A DNA stretch of 64,000 bases from Bacillota bacterium (lineage in GTDB: Bacteria; Bacillota; Clostridia; Monoglobales; Firm-18), in the NCBI GenBank assembly GCA_022706765.1, contig JAKJBX010000005.1, positions 50,471-114,470 of the forward strand, read 5' to 3'. Shown piece after piece: positions 23,492 to 31,897 of the stretch. Below the pieces are notes generated by a model. That model ran no database searches, was not told the DNA's origin, and worked only from the letters and a program-made list of their open reading frames with translations. Made by a program: the position numbers and the translations under genes. Positions within the stretch are counted from its first letter, which is position 1. Every line of letters begins with the position of its first letter.

Positions 23492-24394
23492 ATGCAGAGC
23501 ATACAGGAAAGAATTACAGCACTCAAAAAAAAGCGCAACGCTATTATTTTGGCGCATTTTTATCAGCAGGACGAAGTCCAGGAAATCGCAGACTTTGTCG
23601 GTGATTCGCTGGAACTGAGCCGGATCGCGAGGGACTGCGGCGAGCAGGTCATCGTCCTTTGCGGCGTGTGGTTCATGGCGGGCAGCGCAAAGCTGCTCAG
23701 TCCGCAAAAGACCGTGCTGATCCCCAATAAGAATGCCGGCTGCCCGATGGCAGACATGGTGACGCCCGAGGATGTTTCGGCGCTGCGCCAAAAGCACCCG
23801 AACGCCGCCGTGGTGACCTATGTCAATTCGAGCGTCGAGGTCAAGGCGATCAGCGACATCTGCTGCACCTCCTCGAACGCCTTAAAGGTCGTGGCTTCGC
23901 TGCCCAATGATGAAATCATTTTTGTACCGGACAAAAATCTCGGGGATTATGTGTCGCGCTTCACCGACAAAAAACTCATCCTGCACAGCGGCTATTGCCC
24001 CACGCACCAAAGGATCTTCACCGAGCACATCGACATCGCAAGGCGTGAGCACCCCGGTGCCAAAATCCTGGTACACCCCGAGTGCACCCGTGAGATCGTC
24101 GATGCGGCAGACTTTGTGGGCAGCACCTCGCAGATCATCAATTACGCCACCCAATCGGACGATACTGAATTCGTCATCGGCACTGAGCAGGGCATTTTAT
24201 ATCCGCTCAAAAAGAAAAATCCGAACAAGGTGTTCCATATGCTTTCGCCGCACTTTGTTTGCCCCAATATGAAGAAAACGACATTAGAATACGTTTTGCA
24301 TTGCCTTGAAGAGATGGAGACCGAAATCCGTATCGACGACGGTCTTATGCAGGCGGCGTCGCAGAGCCTTTATAAAATGTTTGCGGTGAAATAG
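23492..24394 (+). CDS. nadA: Quinolinate synthase NadA
   Basis: 300 residues, condensing iminoaspartate with dihydroxyacetone phosphate to quinolinate. The three cysteines binding the 4Fe-4S cluster are visible: Cys84 in NAGCPMA, Cys169 in HSGYCPTH and Cys257 in FVCPNM, at the spacing of the short-form enzymes. AHFYQQDEVQEIADFVGDSL is the substrate-binding start. ATG 23492 has AAGGGC 5 nt upstream. First gene of nadA-nadB-nadC, the aspartate route to NAD. Confidence 0.95.
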   Translation: MQSIQERITALKKKRNAIILAHFYQQDEVQEIADFVGDSLELSRIARDCGEQVIVLCGVWFMAGSAKLLSPQKTVLIPNKNAGCPMADMVTPEDVSALRQKHPNAAVVTYVNSSVEVKAISDICCTSSNALKVVASLPNDEIIFVPDKNLGDYVSRFTDKKLILHSGYCPTHQRIFTEHIDIARREHPGAKILVHPECTREIVDAADFVGSTSQIINYATQSDDTEFVIGTEQGILYPLKKKNPNKVFHMLSPHFVCPNMKKTTLEYVLHCLEEMETEIRIDDGLMQAASQSLYKMFAVK

Positions 24395-24400
24395 GGTGCA

Positions 24401-24422
24401 TTGACACTATGCCAAACGCACC
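24401..24422 (+). repeat. Left arm of a 22-bp inverted repeat flanking nadB-nadC
   Basis: TTGACACTATGCCAAACGCACC is the reverse complement, with one mismatch, of 26882-26903 downstream of nadC. The arm includes the annotated nadB start codon. Confidence 0.5.
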
Positions 24423-26010
24423 TTGGACTTGGGAGATGGTTTTTACGCAAAGACAATATATGTTCAGCCATGACCTTACGGACGCAGAAACGCCGGACTT
24501 TGACGTGGTAATTACAGGCTCGGGCGTTGCGGGGCTTTATACGGCGCTGTGCCTTGACAAGGGCATCAGATGTGCGGTGCTGAACAAGCTGGGCAAAGAG
24601 GAATCCAATTCGATATACGCACAGGGCGGCGTTGCCTCGGTGACACTGAGCAGCGACAGCTGGCAGAGCCATTTCAGCGACACCCTTACGGCGGGTGCGG
24701 GGCTTTGCGACGAGCAGGCGGTCAAGACGCTGGTGACCTCGGGACCCGACAATATCCGGCAGCTGATGGCGCTCGGCGTGCAGTTTGACCGTGAGAAAAA
24801 CGGCGAGCTTGCCATTTCTACCGAGGGTGCGCACAGTATTAACAGGATACTGCACTGCGGCGGCGACGCTACGGGCTATTACATAGTCGAGGCGCTCATC
24901 GAGGCGGTCAGCGGCAGGGAAAACATCACCTGCTTTGACAACACTGCGCTCTTTGACGTGTTAACGGATGAAAACGGCAGCGTCAGCGGTGTAGTCGCCC
25001 AAGGCTCAGACGGCAAATACATCGTCCTGCGTGCGCCGAACGTGGTGATTGCGTCCGGCGGTATCGGCAGGGTATACCGCAACAGCACCAACGCCGGTAG
25101 CGCCACGGGCGACGGCATTGCGGCAGCCATGCGTGCGGGTGCGGCGGTCGGGCACATGGAGTTCGTGCAATTCCACCCCACGGCGCTCATCCACCCTGAC
25201 AACAATATGCGCTATTTCCTGATTTCTGAAGCGCTGCGGGGCGAGGGCGCGATATTGCGCAACCGAAAGTGGGAGCCGTTTTTGCAGAATGTCCACCCGA
25301 TGGCGGACCTTGCGCCGAGGGACATCGTATCCCGCGCCATCGTCAATGAAATGCGAAAAAACGATGTGCCGAACGTGTACCTCGACATCACGTCACGTTC
25401 GAGGGAATTTTTGAAAAACCGCTTCCCCGTCATATACAACGAGTGCATGAAGCGCGGCATCGACATTGCGGTCAACTGGATCCCGGTCGTGCCGGTGCAG
25501 CACTATTTCATGGGCGGCATCAAGACCGACATCAACGGCAGGACGAACATTGACGGGCTGTATGCCTGCGGCGAGTCCGCCTGCACGGGCGTCCACGGCG
25601 CGAACAGGCTGGCGAGCAACTCGCTGCTTGAATGTCTGGTGTTCGGCAGGCGCTGTGCGGAGGACATAGGCGGCAAGACGGCAAAGCAGGCGTCTGATCC
25701 GGCGCTTCTGTGTGACGCGTCTAAGACCGAGCGTGCGCTGGACTTTGAAACCTACCGCTCCCAAATACGCAACACGATGACCAAAAAGGGCGGCATCATC
25801 CGAAACGAAACGGAGCTGACCGAGGCAATCGCGCTGATCAAGGATTTTTATACGACGCTGAGTGAAACGGCCATCCACAGCCCAAGCGAAGCTGCCACGC
25901 TAAACATGGCGACGGTGGCGCTCGACATTTTGGAGGCGGCAAAAGCCCGGAAGAAAAGCGTCGGTGCGCACTACCGCAGCGACGACGCGGACAAGGAGCT
26001 AATCATATGA
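24409..26010 (+). CDS. nadB: L-aspartate oxidase NadB
   Basis: 533 residues. FAD-dependent oxidation of L-aspartate to iminoaspartate, which NadA uses. The FAD motif is DVVITGSGVAGLYTAL; SIYAQGGVA, GAHSINRILHCGGD, and HFHPT-like QFHPTALIHP follow, then the active-site region HYFMGGIKTD and the second flavin contact GANRLASNSLLE. The first ~28 residues precede the FAD fold and the proposed ATG lies inside a 22-bp repeat; ATG 24436 or 24460 may be the true start, as no site is strong. It begins 14 nt after nadA and overlaps nadC (ATGA). Confidence 0.93.
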   Translation: MPNAPWTWEMVFTQRQYMFSHDLTDAETPDFDVVITGSGVAGLYTALCLDKGIRCAVLNKLGKEESNSIYAQGGVASVTLSSDSWQSHFSDTLTAGAGLCDEQAVKTLVTSGPDNIRQLMALGVQFDREKNGELAISTEGAHSINRILHCGGDATGYYIVEALIEAVSGRENITCFDNTALFDVLTDENGSVSGVVAQGSDGKYIVLRAPNVVIASGGIGRVYRNSTNAGSATGDGIAAAMRAGAAVGHMEFVQFHPTALIHPDNNMRYFLISEALRGEGAILRNRKWEPFLQNVHPMADLAPRDIVSRAIVNEMRKNDVPNVYLDITSRSREFLKNRFPVIYNECMKRGIDIAVNWIPVVPVQHYFMGGIKTDINGRTNIDGLYACGESACTGVHGANRLASNSLLECLVFGRRCAEDIGGKTAKQASDPALLCDASKTERALDFETYRSQIRNTMTKKGGIIRNETELTEAIALIKDFYTTLSETAIHSPSEAATLNMATVALDILEAAKARKKSVGAHYRSDDADKELII

Positions 26011-26837
26011 TCAATGCGTTGTTACTTGACGACATCATTAAAAATGCACTGAAAGAGGACATCGGCACGGGCGACGTCACCACACAGGCGACCATTCCGT
26101 ATGATAAGCAGTTCGGCGGGCGGTTCATCGCCAAGGAAAGCGGCGTCATCTGCGGCGCTTTTGTGGCGAAAAGGGTGTTTGAACTGCTCGACCCCGATGT
26201 GAAGATGACCATTTTCTTTGAGGACGGTGCGGCGGTCGAGAAGGGCGCGGTGCTTGCCGAAGTATCCGGCAGGGCGCAGTCGATTTTGACGGGTGAGCGG
26301 GTGGCGCTCAACTTCTTTCAGCGGCTTTCGGGCATTGCGACCTTTACATGCAGGTGTGTCCAGCAGGTCGCCGGCACCAAAGCGGTAATTACCGACACGC
26401 GCAAGACCACTCCGGGGCTGCGGGTGCTTGAAAAATATGCGGTCAAGGCGGGCGGCGGCAGCAACCACCGCCATAACCTGTCAGACGGCGTGCTTTTAAA
26501 GGACAACCACATCAAGGCGGCAGGCGGCATCAAGGCGGCGGTTGAGGCGGCGAGGGCAAGCATCCCCCATACGCTGAAAATCGAGGTCGAGACCGAAACC
26601 CACCAAATGGTTGAAGAGGCGGTTGCCTGCAAAGCGGACATCATCATGCTCGACAACATGACCAACGCGCAGATGGCTGAGGAAGTCGCTTTCATCGCCG
26701 GACGTGCACTGGTTGAAGCATCGGGCAATATGGGCGAGAAAAACCTGCGCGATGTGGCGGAAACAGGCGTCGACATCATCTCAATCGGCAGCCTGACCCA
26801 CACCGTCAAGGCAATGGATATTAGTTTGAAGTTTTAA
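26007..26837 (+). CDS. nadC: Nicotinate-nucleotide pyrophosphorylase (carboxylating) NadC
   Basis: 276 residues. Converts quinolinate and PRPP to nicotinate mononucleotide. Signatures: ALKEDIGTGDVTT at the N-terminus, ALNFFQRLSGIAT, DTRKTTPGLRVLEKYAVKAGGG with the substrate-binding Arg/Lys/His cluster (NHRHNLSDGVLLKDNH), and SGNMGEKNLRDVAETGVDIIS at the end. ATG overlaps the nadB stop by 4 nt. Last gene of the operon; no clear terminator follows. Confidence 0.96.
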   Translation: MINALLLDDIIKNALKEDIGTGDVTTQATIPYDKQFGGRFIAKESGVICGAFVAKRVFELLDPDVKMTIFFEDGAAVEKGAVLAEVSGRAQSILTGERVALNFFQRLSGIATFTCRCVQQVAGTKAVITDTRKTTPGLRVLEKYAVKAGGGSNHRHNLSDGVLLKDNHIKAAGGIKAAVEAARASIPHTLKIEVETETHQMVEEAVACKADIIMLDNMTNAQMAEEVAFIAGRALVEASGNMGEKNLRDVAETGVDIISIGSLTHTVKAMDISLKF

Positions 26838-26881
26838 GCAAGAAAATTTAACGCAGTATGGCGCAAAATGCACCAAAAATG

Positions 26882-26903
26882 GGTGCGTTTGGCTTAGTGT
26901 CAA
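26882..26903 (-). repeat. Right arm of the inverted repeat flanking nadB-nadC
   Basis: Reverse complement of 24401-24422 with one mismatch, 45 bp after the nadC stop and just before the truncated MITE-like copy. It forms a small hairpin with GCACC at 26870. Confidence 0.5.
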
Positions 26904-26943
26904 CCGCCCTAAATGATGATTTAGCATTGCCTTGCCAATCAGA

Positions 26944-27386
26944 CAAGACGAAAACTTTTAAGACGGTTTTACTCATGGGAAACTATCGGTTTGATGACGG
27001 CAGCCATAGGTATGAGCGACCTTTGGCGCGATACGCATTGTTATCTCTAAGCGCAAAGTTGGTCAAAACGTGCCACCAACCGCGAGCGGTTGTCAGTCGC
27101 TTTGTGACTGACGCGAGCTTGAAGCTCCCCCTCAATATTGAGGGGGCAGGGGGGAGTTAAGCGTTTTTGGTTACTTTTGTCGCGACAAAAGTGACACTGG
27201 GGGGCGTAGATAAAGTAGCATAAACAATCTTTTTTAGCGTCGGGGGGCAGGTATCGCCCCCCGACCAACTAAATTTTTGTAGAGATATATCATCATTATA
27301 AACAAAACTAGGGACGGTCAAATGAATTGACCGTCCCCTACGTTTTTTACCCAAAGTTTTGTGCAATATCACCATTATGCGTCATC
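26944..27386 (-). mobile_element. Truncated, inverted second copy of the MITE-like element
   Basis: The minus strand of 27386-26944 matches the left ~440 bp of the element at 8214-8988, roughly 90% by eye, including the outer end TGACGCATAA, the GGGACGGTCAA hairpin, the G-tract hairpin, the palindrome around GTCGCGAC and CCCTCAATATTGAGGG. The match stops at AGACAAGACG (26941-26950); the other terminal repeat is absent. Confidence 0.7.
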
Positions 27387-27395
27387 CGCTATATC

Positions 27396-27614
27396 AAAAA
27401 GCGCCATTGCGGCGCTTTTTAGGTGCGAAGCCGAAAGCCTTTGCCAAGGAACGAATGAATTATTTTTGATAGGATAGGAAATAAAAATTTCCTATCCTAT
27501 CAAAAAGCGCCATTGTGGCGCTTTTTAGGTGCGAAGCTGAAAGCCTTTGCCAAGGAACGAATGAATTGTTTTTGATAGGATTAGGAAATAAAAATTTCCT
27601 ATCCTATCAAAAAA
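27396..27614 (-). repeat. Composite two-hairpin repeat, copies 2 and 3 in tandem (106-bp period)
   Basis: On the minus strand each unit has a ~20-bp stem on GATAGGATAGGAAAT, linker with TTCCTTGGCAAAGGCTTTCGG, and hairpin AAAAAGCGCC/GGCGCTTTTT. The units start at 27396 and 27502 and share the A-run between them. They differ at a few positions (CGAAGCCGA versus CGAAGCTGA; one base lost in the second stem). Confidence 0.75.
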
Positions 27615-27671
27615 CTGTTGCAAAATTTTTCTTCATATGATAAAATAGTGCTAACGGAAGCGCAGACAAGC

Positions 27672-27760
27672 AAAAAAAGCGGCAGGACAATGTGCGGCAA
27701 CACATTGCCCCTGCAATACGGGTGAACCAACCACCTATACGCAACCGGATGACCGGCACC
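27672..27760 (-). ncRNA. Candidate ~90-nt small RNA with own promoter and terminator
   Basis: A minus-strand promoter TTGAAA (27795-27790), 17-nt spacer, TATAAT (27772-27767) predicts a start near 27760. The transcript ends in a strong hairpin GCAGGGGCAATGTG/CACATTGTCCTGC (27714-27682) followed by CGC and seven T (27678-27672). No ribosome site or good open frame exists between. I could not match it to SRP, 6S, tmRNA or RNase P motifs. A plus-strand promoter-like pair (TTGCAA 27618, TAAAAT 27641) faces it. The rest of 27780-28030 shows no gene. Confidence 0.5.
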
Positions 27761-28035
27761 AGACCCATTATAGCACATTGCGCCCAACTTTTCAAGTGGC
27801 GGTTTCATTTAAACGGGGTCGTGCTGCTGTCGGGATTCGGCATTTCAGATAAATGCAAAGCGTGTAGGAACACTGCCATGGGGCATGACCTGCATGCTTT
27901 TTTATGTTTTAGAAGTGTTTCCGGTAAACCGGAGTGCGGCGTCCGGCGCGAAACGGGCACCGTAACCTCGGGATTATCGGAAGCATGAGGTGGGGTAAAT
28001 GGAAAAGAGAGACGGGGAACTCCCTGTAATATAAC

Positions 28036-28071
28036 AAAGGCACTGTGCATTTTTTGCACAGTGCCTTTTTT
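28036..28071. terminator. Strong bidirectional terminator after serA
   Basis: AAAGGCACTGTGCA (28036-28049) pairs with TGCACAGTGCCTTT (28055-28068). T-runs on both sides allow function in both directions; on the minus strand it lies 9 bp after the serA stop. Confidence 0.85.
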
Positions 28072-28079
28072 GAATGATG

Positions 28080-29246
28080 CTATGATATGACCCTGACTTT
28101 CAGCACGCCGGGAATGGATTTCAAGGTGTCCAGCGTAGCGCTGCCGGGGATTTCGGATGCGTCTAAAATGGTGTAGGCACAGTCCCCTCGGCTTTTATTG
28201 AGCATATTGTCGATGTTCAGGTTATGCTCGGCAAACATAGCGGAAAACTGTTGGAGCATACTCGGGATGTTGCGGTGCGTGATGCAAAGCCTGATGGGCG
28301 CCTCGCGCTCTAAGGTGCAGCACGGGAAGTTCACCGAATTGATGATGTTGCCGTTCTCCAAATACTCCCTCAGCTCCTGCGCCGCCATGACCGCGCAGTT
28401 GTCCTCGCTCTCGGGCGTGGATGCGCCGAGGTGCGGGATGGTGATGATGCCCGCCCTGCCCAGCAGCGCCTGGTTCGGGAAGTCGGTCACATAACAGGCG
28501 ACCTTGCCGCTTTCGGTCGCGGCGATGACGGATGCGTCGTCGACCAGCTCGCCCCTTGAAAAATTCAGAAGCCTGACGCCGTCCTTCATCGAAGCGATGG
28601 CGTCGGCGTTGATTGAGCCTTTGGTTTCGCCGTTGAGCGGAACATGCAGGGTGATGTAGTCGCTGTTTTCAAAGATTTCCCTGGTGCTTGCCGCCTTTTT
28701 GACGCTGCGCGACAGTCCCCATGCCGCGTCGACCGAGATGTACGGGTCAAAGCCGATGACCTCCATGCCCAGCGCCGCCGCCGCATTGGCGACCATGACG
28801 CCGATAGCGCCAAGACCGATGACGCCAAGCGTCTTGCCCAAAATTTCGGGACCCGCAAAGGCGGACTTGCCTTTTTCGACCGCCTTGGGGACGTTGTCGC
28901 CCTCACCGGTCAGCGACTGCGCCCAGTTCACGCCGTCGGTAATCTTCCTCGACGACAGCAGCAGCGAGGCGATCACCAATTCCTTCACCGCATTGGCGTT
29001 GGCGCCCGGGGTGTTGAACACGACGATGCCCTTTTCACTGCATTTGTCGATGGGGATGTTGTTTACGCCCGCACCCGCCCTTGCGACCGCCTTTAAGCTG
29101 TCGGGCAGCGCCATGTCGTGCATCGAAAAGCTGCGCAGGATGATGGCGTCGGCATCCTGTATATCGTCGCCCCAAACGTAATCGTCACGGCTAAGCTGCT
29201 CCATGCCGCAGGCAGCGATTTTATTGAGCGTTAATATTTTATACAA
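28080..29246 (-). CDS. serA: D-3-phosphoglycerate dehydrogenase SerA
   Basis: 388 residues. First step of serine synthesis, 3-phosphoglycerate to 3-phosphohydroxypyruvate. It shows the Rossmann motif GVIGLGAIGVMVANAA, LNFSRGELVDD with the catalytic Arg, and IPHLGASTPESEDN with the catalytic His. The C-terminal ~70 residues are an ACT-type domain (LCITHRNIPSMLQQFS), the site of serine feedback. The start is TTG with AGGGTGA 6 nt upstream, 1 nt after the serC stop, so translation is coupled to serC. Confidence 0.93.
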   Translation of the reverse strand: MYKILTLNKIAACGMEQLSRDDYVWGDDIQDADAIILRSFSMHDMALPDSLKAVARAGAGVNNIPIDKCSEKGIVVFNTPGANANAVKELVIASLLLSSRKITDGVNWAQSLTGEGDNVPKAVEKGKSAFAGPEILGKTLGVIGLGAIGVMVANAAAALGMEVIGFDPYISVDAAWGLSRSVKKAASTREIFENSDYITLHVPLNGETKGSINADAIASMKDGVRLLNFSRGELVDDASVIAATESGKVACYVTDFPNQALLGRAGIITIPHLGASTPESEDNCAVMAAQELREYLENGNIINSVNFPCCTLEREAPIRLCITHRNIPSMLQQFSAMFAEHNLNIDNMLNKSRGDCAYTILDASEIPGSATLDTLKSIPGVLKVRVIS

Positions 29247-29247
29247 C

Positions 29248-30327
29248 TTAATTCACCCTCTCAAATTCCTTCATAAATTCAACCAGCGCCGCAACGCCCG
29301 CTACCGGCATGGCGTTATAGATACTCGCACGCATACCGCCCACGCTTCGGTGACCTTTGAGGTTGTCAAAGCCCAAAGCCTTGGCTTCCTTGATGAACTT
29401 GTCATTGAGCGCGTCGTCGCCCGTCACAAACGGGATGTTCATCAGCGAGCGGTCCTTCTTCACGACCGTGCCCTTAAACATCGCGCTGCTGTCAAGGTAG
29501 TCATAGAGGATTGCCGCCTTTTCCTCGTTGATTTTCTGCATGGCGGGAATGCCGCCGAGGTCTTTTAGCCACTCCAAGACCAGCTTTAATATGTATATCG
29601 CATAGGTCGGCGGCGTGTTGTACATCGAACCGTTGTCGGCATGGATGTCATATTTGAACATCGTGGGCGTGCAGTCCAGCGCATTGCCAATCAAGTCCTC
29701 ACGGATGATGACGACCGTCACGCCCGCAGGACCCATATTCTTCTGCGCACCCGCATAAATCACGCCGAATTTCGACACGTCGACCGCCTCGGAAAGAATG
29801 CAGGACGACATATCAGATACCAGCGGCACATTGCCTGTGTCGGGCAGCATGGTAAAGCGTGTGCCGTAGATGGTATTGTTGGAGGTGATGTGGAAATAGG
29901 ACGCGTCGGGGTCGAACTTGGATTTGTCAAGCTCGGGTATGTAGTTGAACACGGCGTCCTCGCTTGACGCCACCTTATTGACCTGACCGTACCTCGCCGC
30001 TTCCTGCGCCGCTTTCTTTGCCCACATGCCGGTGATGGCAAAGTCCGCCTTGCCCGTCTTGCCGATAAGGTTCAAGGGCACCATCGCAAACTGGCTCGAC
30101 GCTCCGCCCTGTAAAAACAGCACTTTATAATTCGCAGGGATGCCCATCAGTTCACGCAAAAGCGCCTCTGCCCCCTGGATGATCGCCTCATACGCTTTCG
30201 AGCGGTGGCTCATTTCCATAACGCTCATGCCGCTTGTGCCGTAGCACAGCATTTCCTCCGCTGCTTTTTGAAGCGCCGGCTCCGGCAAAACAGACGGTCC
30301 GGCCGAAAAGTTATACACTCTTTGCAT
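29248..30327 (-). CDS. serC: Phosphoserine aminotransferase SerC
   Basis: 359 residues. PLP-dependent transamination of 3-phosphohydroxypyruvate with glutamate. FSAGPSVLPEPALQKA at the start, FLQGGASSQFAMVP (cofactor phosphate site), SDMSSCIL, and the lysine in YAGAQKNMGPAG are all present, and the C-terminus has GHRSVGGMRASIYNA. ATG follows GGAGGGCGTAAG. It lies between the 41-aa leader ORF and serA on one transcript. Confidence 0.96.
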   Translation of the reverse strand: MQRVYNFSAGPSVLPEPALQKAAEEMLCYGTSGMSVMEMSHRSKAYEAIIQGAEALLRELMGIPANYKVLFLQGGASSQFAMVPLNLIGKTGKADFAITGMWAKKAAQEAARYGQVNKVASSEDAVFNYIPELDKSKFDPDASYFHITSNNTIYGTRFTMLPDTGNVPLVSDMSSCILSEAVDVSKFGVIYAGAQKNMGPAGVTVVIIREDLIGNALDCTPTMFKYDIHADNGSMYNTPPTYAIYILKLVLEWLKDLGGIPAMQKINEEKAAILYDYLDSSAMFKGTVVKKDRSLMNIPFVTGDDALNDKFIKEAKALGFDNLKGHRSVGGMRASIYNAMPVAGVAALVEFMKEFERVN

Positions 30328-30353
30328 CTTACGCCCTCCACACTCAATTTATA

Positions 30354-30479
30354 CTATTCCGTACCTAAAACAGGAATATCTGCCACGTCTTTTTTGCCCA
30401 CAGCTTCGTTGTCGTCCTTGCCTTGCGTCAGCAGGGCTGCGTCCTCCGTCTTGCTGTGAACAAAAAAATCCAGCGACAC
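30354..30479 (-). CDS. 41-residue ORF in the serC leader
   Basis: A GTG-started frame of 41 codons bounded by TAG on both sides, with AGGG 5 nt upstream and a consensus promoter ~45 nt upstream. The product is acidic and polar (starts SLDFFVHSKTEDAALL, ends ADIPVLGTE) with codon choice like the neighbouring genes (GAC, AAG, CTG, GTG, ACG). The stop is 27 nt before serC. No homologue is recognised. It may be a small protein or a leader peptide. No serine-rich stretch is seen, so classical attenuation is unlikely. Confidence 0.55.
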   Translation of the reverse strand: MSLDFFVHSKTEDAALLTQGKDDNEAVGKKDVADIPVLGTE

Positions 30480-30522
30480 CTAATCCCTATTTTAAATGCG
30501 AAACAGTATTAGTTTGTTAATT

Positions 30523-30551
30523 ATTATACAATGTCGCGGTCTAAAAGTCAA
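30523..30551 (-). promoter_or_regulatory. Promoter of the leader ORF-serC-serA operon
   Basis: Minus strand TTGACT (30551-30546), 17-nt spacer, TATAAT (30528-30523). Confidence 0.8.
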
Positions 30552-30579
30552 GGTAAGACCGCATGTGGACATTATATCA

Positions 30580-30945
30580 CTATTTATTTCGCGCGGCAAT
30601 ATAAAATTCGTAAAATCCGACGCCAATAATGACAACGGCGAACACACGCCGCAAAAGCGCCGATGGCATGACCCCCGCAAGGTACGCGCCGCCTATTGCC
30701 CCTGCGACGCCGATCGACGCCACGATCCAGGCGGTCTTGGTTTCAATACTTTTGTTTTTGCTGTGCACCCACAGGGCGACCAGACCTGTCGGGATGAAAT
30801 AGAGCAGGTTTATCCCCTGTGCGACCTTTTGGTCAAAGCCCAGCAGCAGCGTGAGGACGGGGATCAAAATCATTCCGCCGCCAAAGCCCATGCCGCTGAC
30901 TATGCCCGAACAAAAACCCGCAAGTGCGTGCAGTATCATACCCAT
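30580..30945 (-). CDS. TauE/SafE-family transporter, half-size protein 2
   Basis: 121 residues with four likely membrane helices and a Gly-rich first helix (SGIVSGMGFGGGMILIPV) typical of one TSUP repeat. Full-length TauE/SafE anion exporters are ~250 residues with two such repeats, so this is half a transporter. The 5' end overlaps the other half gene by 10 nt. The two probably form a heterodimer that moves sulfonates, sulfite or other organic anions. A split of an ancestral fused gene is possible, but each half has its own start and Gly signature. Confidence 0.85.
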   Translation of the reverse strand: MGMILHALAGFCSGIVSGMGFGGGMILIPVLTLLLGFDQKVAQGINLLYFIPTGLVALWVHSKNKSIETKTAWIVASIGVAGAIGGAYLAGVMPSALLRRVFAVVIIGVGFYEFYIAARNK

Positions 30946-31292
30946 AGCATCCTCACCCCCGCAATCACCATAGACACGGCAAAGGCAAGCCTAACCATCC
31001 TTGCCGGGATCCTGCCCAAAAGACGCGCGCCCAAAAAACCGCCCGCCGTGCCCGCCGCAGCGATCAGCAGCGTCGCCCGCCCGTCCAAAAGCCCCTGACG
31101 CAGATAGAAAAAAGACGATACCATGGATATCGGCAGGATAACCGCCACCGCCGTGGCGTGCGCCCTGTGCGGCGCGATCTTTAAAAGCCGCTCCAACAAT
31201 ATTACGACAACGGTGCCGCCGCCCGCACCCAGCACGCCGTTGAGCAGCCCGCCGACAAGCCCTGTCGCCAAATACACAAATAGCTTTTTCAT
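30936..31292 (-). CDS. TauE/SafE-family transporter, half-size protein 1
   Basis: 118 residues, four likely membrane helices, first helix LVGGLLNGVLGAGGGTVVVI with the repeat signature, and a conserved charged loop (KIAPHRAHATAVAVILPISM). It precedes and overlaps the second half gene. Orientation of the two halves in the membrane should be opposite if they form the usual pseudo-dimer. Confidence 0.85.
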   Translation of the reverse strand: MKKLFVYLATGLVGGLLNGVLGAGGGTVVVILLERLLKIAPHRAHATAVAVILPISMVSSFFYLRQGLLDGRATLLIAAAGTAGGFLGARLLGRIPARMVRLAFAVSMVIAGVRMLWV

Positions 31293-31338
31293 AGGATATA
31301 GTCTGCATATAATCCGGTTAAATTATACTTTGGGCAGA

Positions 31339-31444
31339 TTTTTATAGCATAGGAAATTCCTGTTTCCTATGCTATAAAAATAATGCATTATTCCTTGGCA
31401 AAGGCTTGCGGCTGCGCACCAAAAAGTGCCGAAAGGTACTTTTT
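31339..31444 (+). repeat. Composite two-hairpin repeat, copy 4
   Basis: 18-bp stem TTTTTATAGCATAGGAAA (31339-31356) with 31363-31380, linker with ATTCCTTGGCAAAGGCTTGC, then hairpin AAAAAGTGCC/GGTACTTTTT (31421-31444). It sits between the TauE/SafE pair and the asp23 promoter. Confidence 0.75.
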
Positions 31445-31456
31445 CAAAAATAACAT

Positions 31457-31485
31457 TTGTATTTTCCGTTAAAATATATTACAAT
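31457..31485 (+). promoter_or_regulatory. Promoter of the asp23-fakA-recG operon
   Basis: TTGTAT (31457-31462), 17-nt spacer, TACAAT (31480-31485), 42 nt before the start codon. Confidence 0.65.
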
Positions 31486-31526
31486 ATAGTATATATTATA
31501 ATAGGTAATCGAAAGGAATGAGCCAT

Positions 31527-31880
31527 ATGAACGCAAAAATAGAAAACAGCAACGGCACGATTACGATTTCGCAGGATGTGATTGCAGCAATTGCGGGCGA
31601 TGCGGCGATGCGCTGCTACGGCGTGGTCGGCATGGCGGTGCGCAGCGCTGCGGACGGCATAGTGAGCCTGCTCAAAAGGGACAATGCCGGTAAGGGTATC
31701 AGAATTTTAGTCGACGAGGGCGGACTGTCGATCGACATTCATGTGGTCGTCGAATACGGCGTGAACATCAAGGTCACCTCGGGCAGCATCATTGAGAGCG
31801 TCAAGTATCACCTCGAAAATGCCACAGGCTTTATTGTCAAGGTGGTCAATGTGCATGTCGAAAGCGTAAGAGTGGACTAA
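31527..31880 (+). CDS. Asp23/Gls24 family envelope stress protein
   Basis: 117 residues with the family pattern: GTITISQDVIAAIAGDAAM, RCYGVVGMA, the variable loop and IDIHVVVEYGVNIK, then VNVHVESVRV at the end. Members in Gram-positive bacteria associate with membrane-bound partners and lie next to fakA-like genes (yloU-yloV in Bacillus). ATG 31527 is chosen since AAAGGA is 9 nt upstream; ATG 31518 directly abuts that site. Confidence 0.93.
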   Translation: MNAKIENSNGTITISQDVIAAIAGDAAMRCYGVVGMAVRSAADGIVSLLKRDNAGKGIRILVDEGGLSIDIHVVVEYGVNIKVTSGSIIESVKYHLENATGFIVKVVNVHVESVRVD

Positions 31881-31897
31881 AAGGGAGGTCGGCAACG

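Noticed and set aside
27599..27808. 69-codon minus-strand frame
   Set aside because: It overlaps the small-RNA promoter and terminator and has no ribosome site or protein-like composition.
27600..28071. RNase P RNA, tmRNA, 6S or SRP RNA in the empty region
   Set aside because: I looked for their conserved motifs on both strands and saw none; only a generic small-RNA candidate remains.
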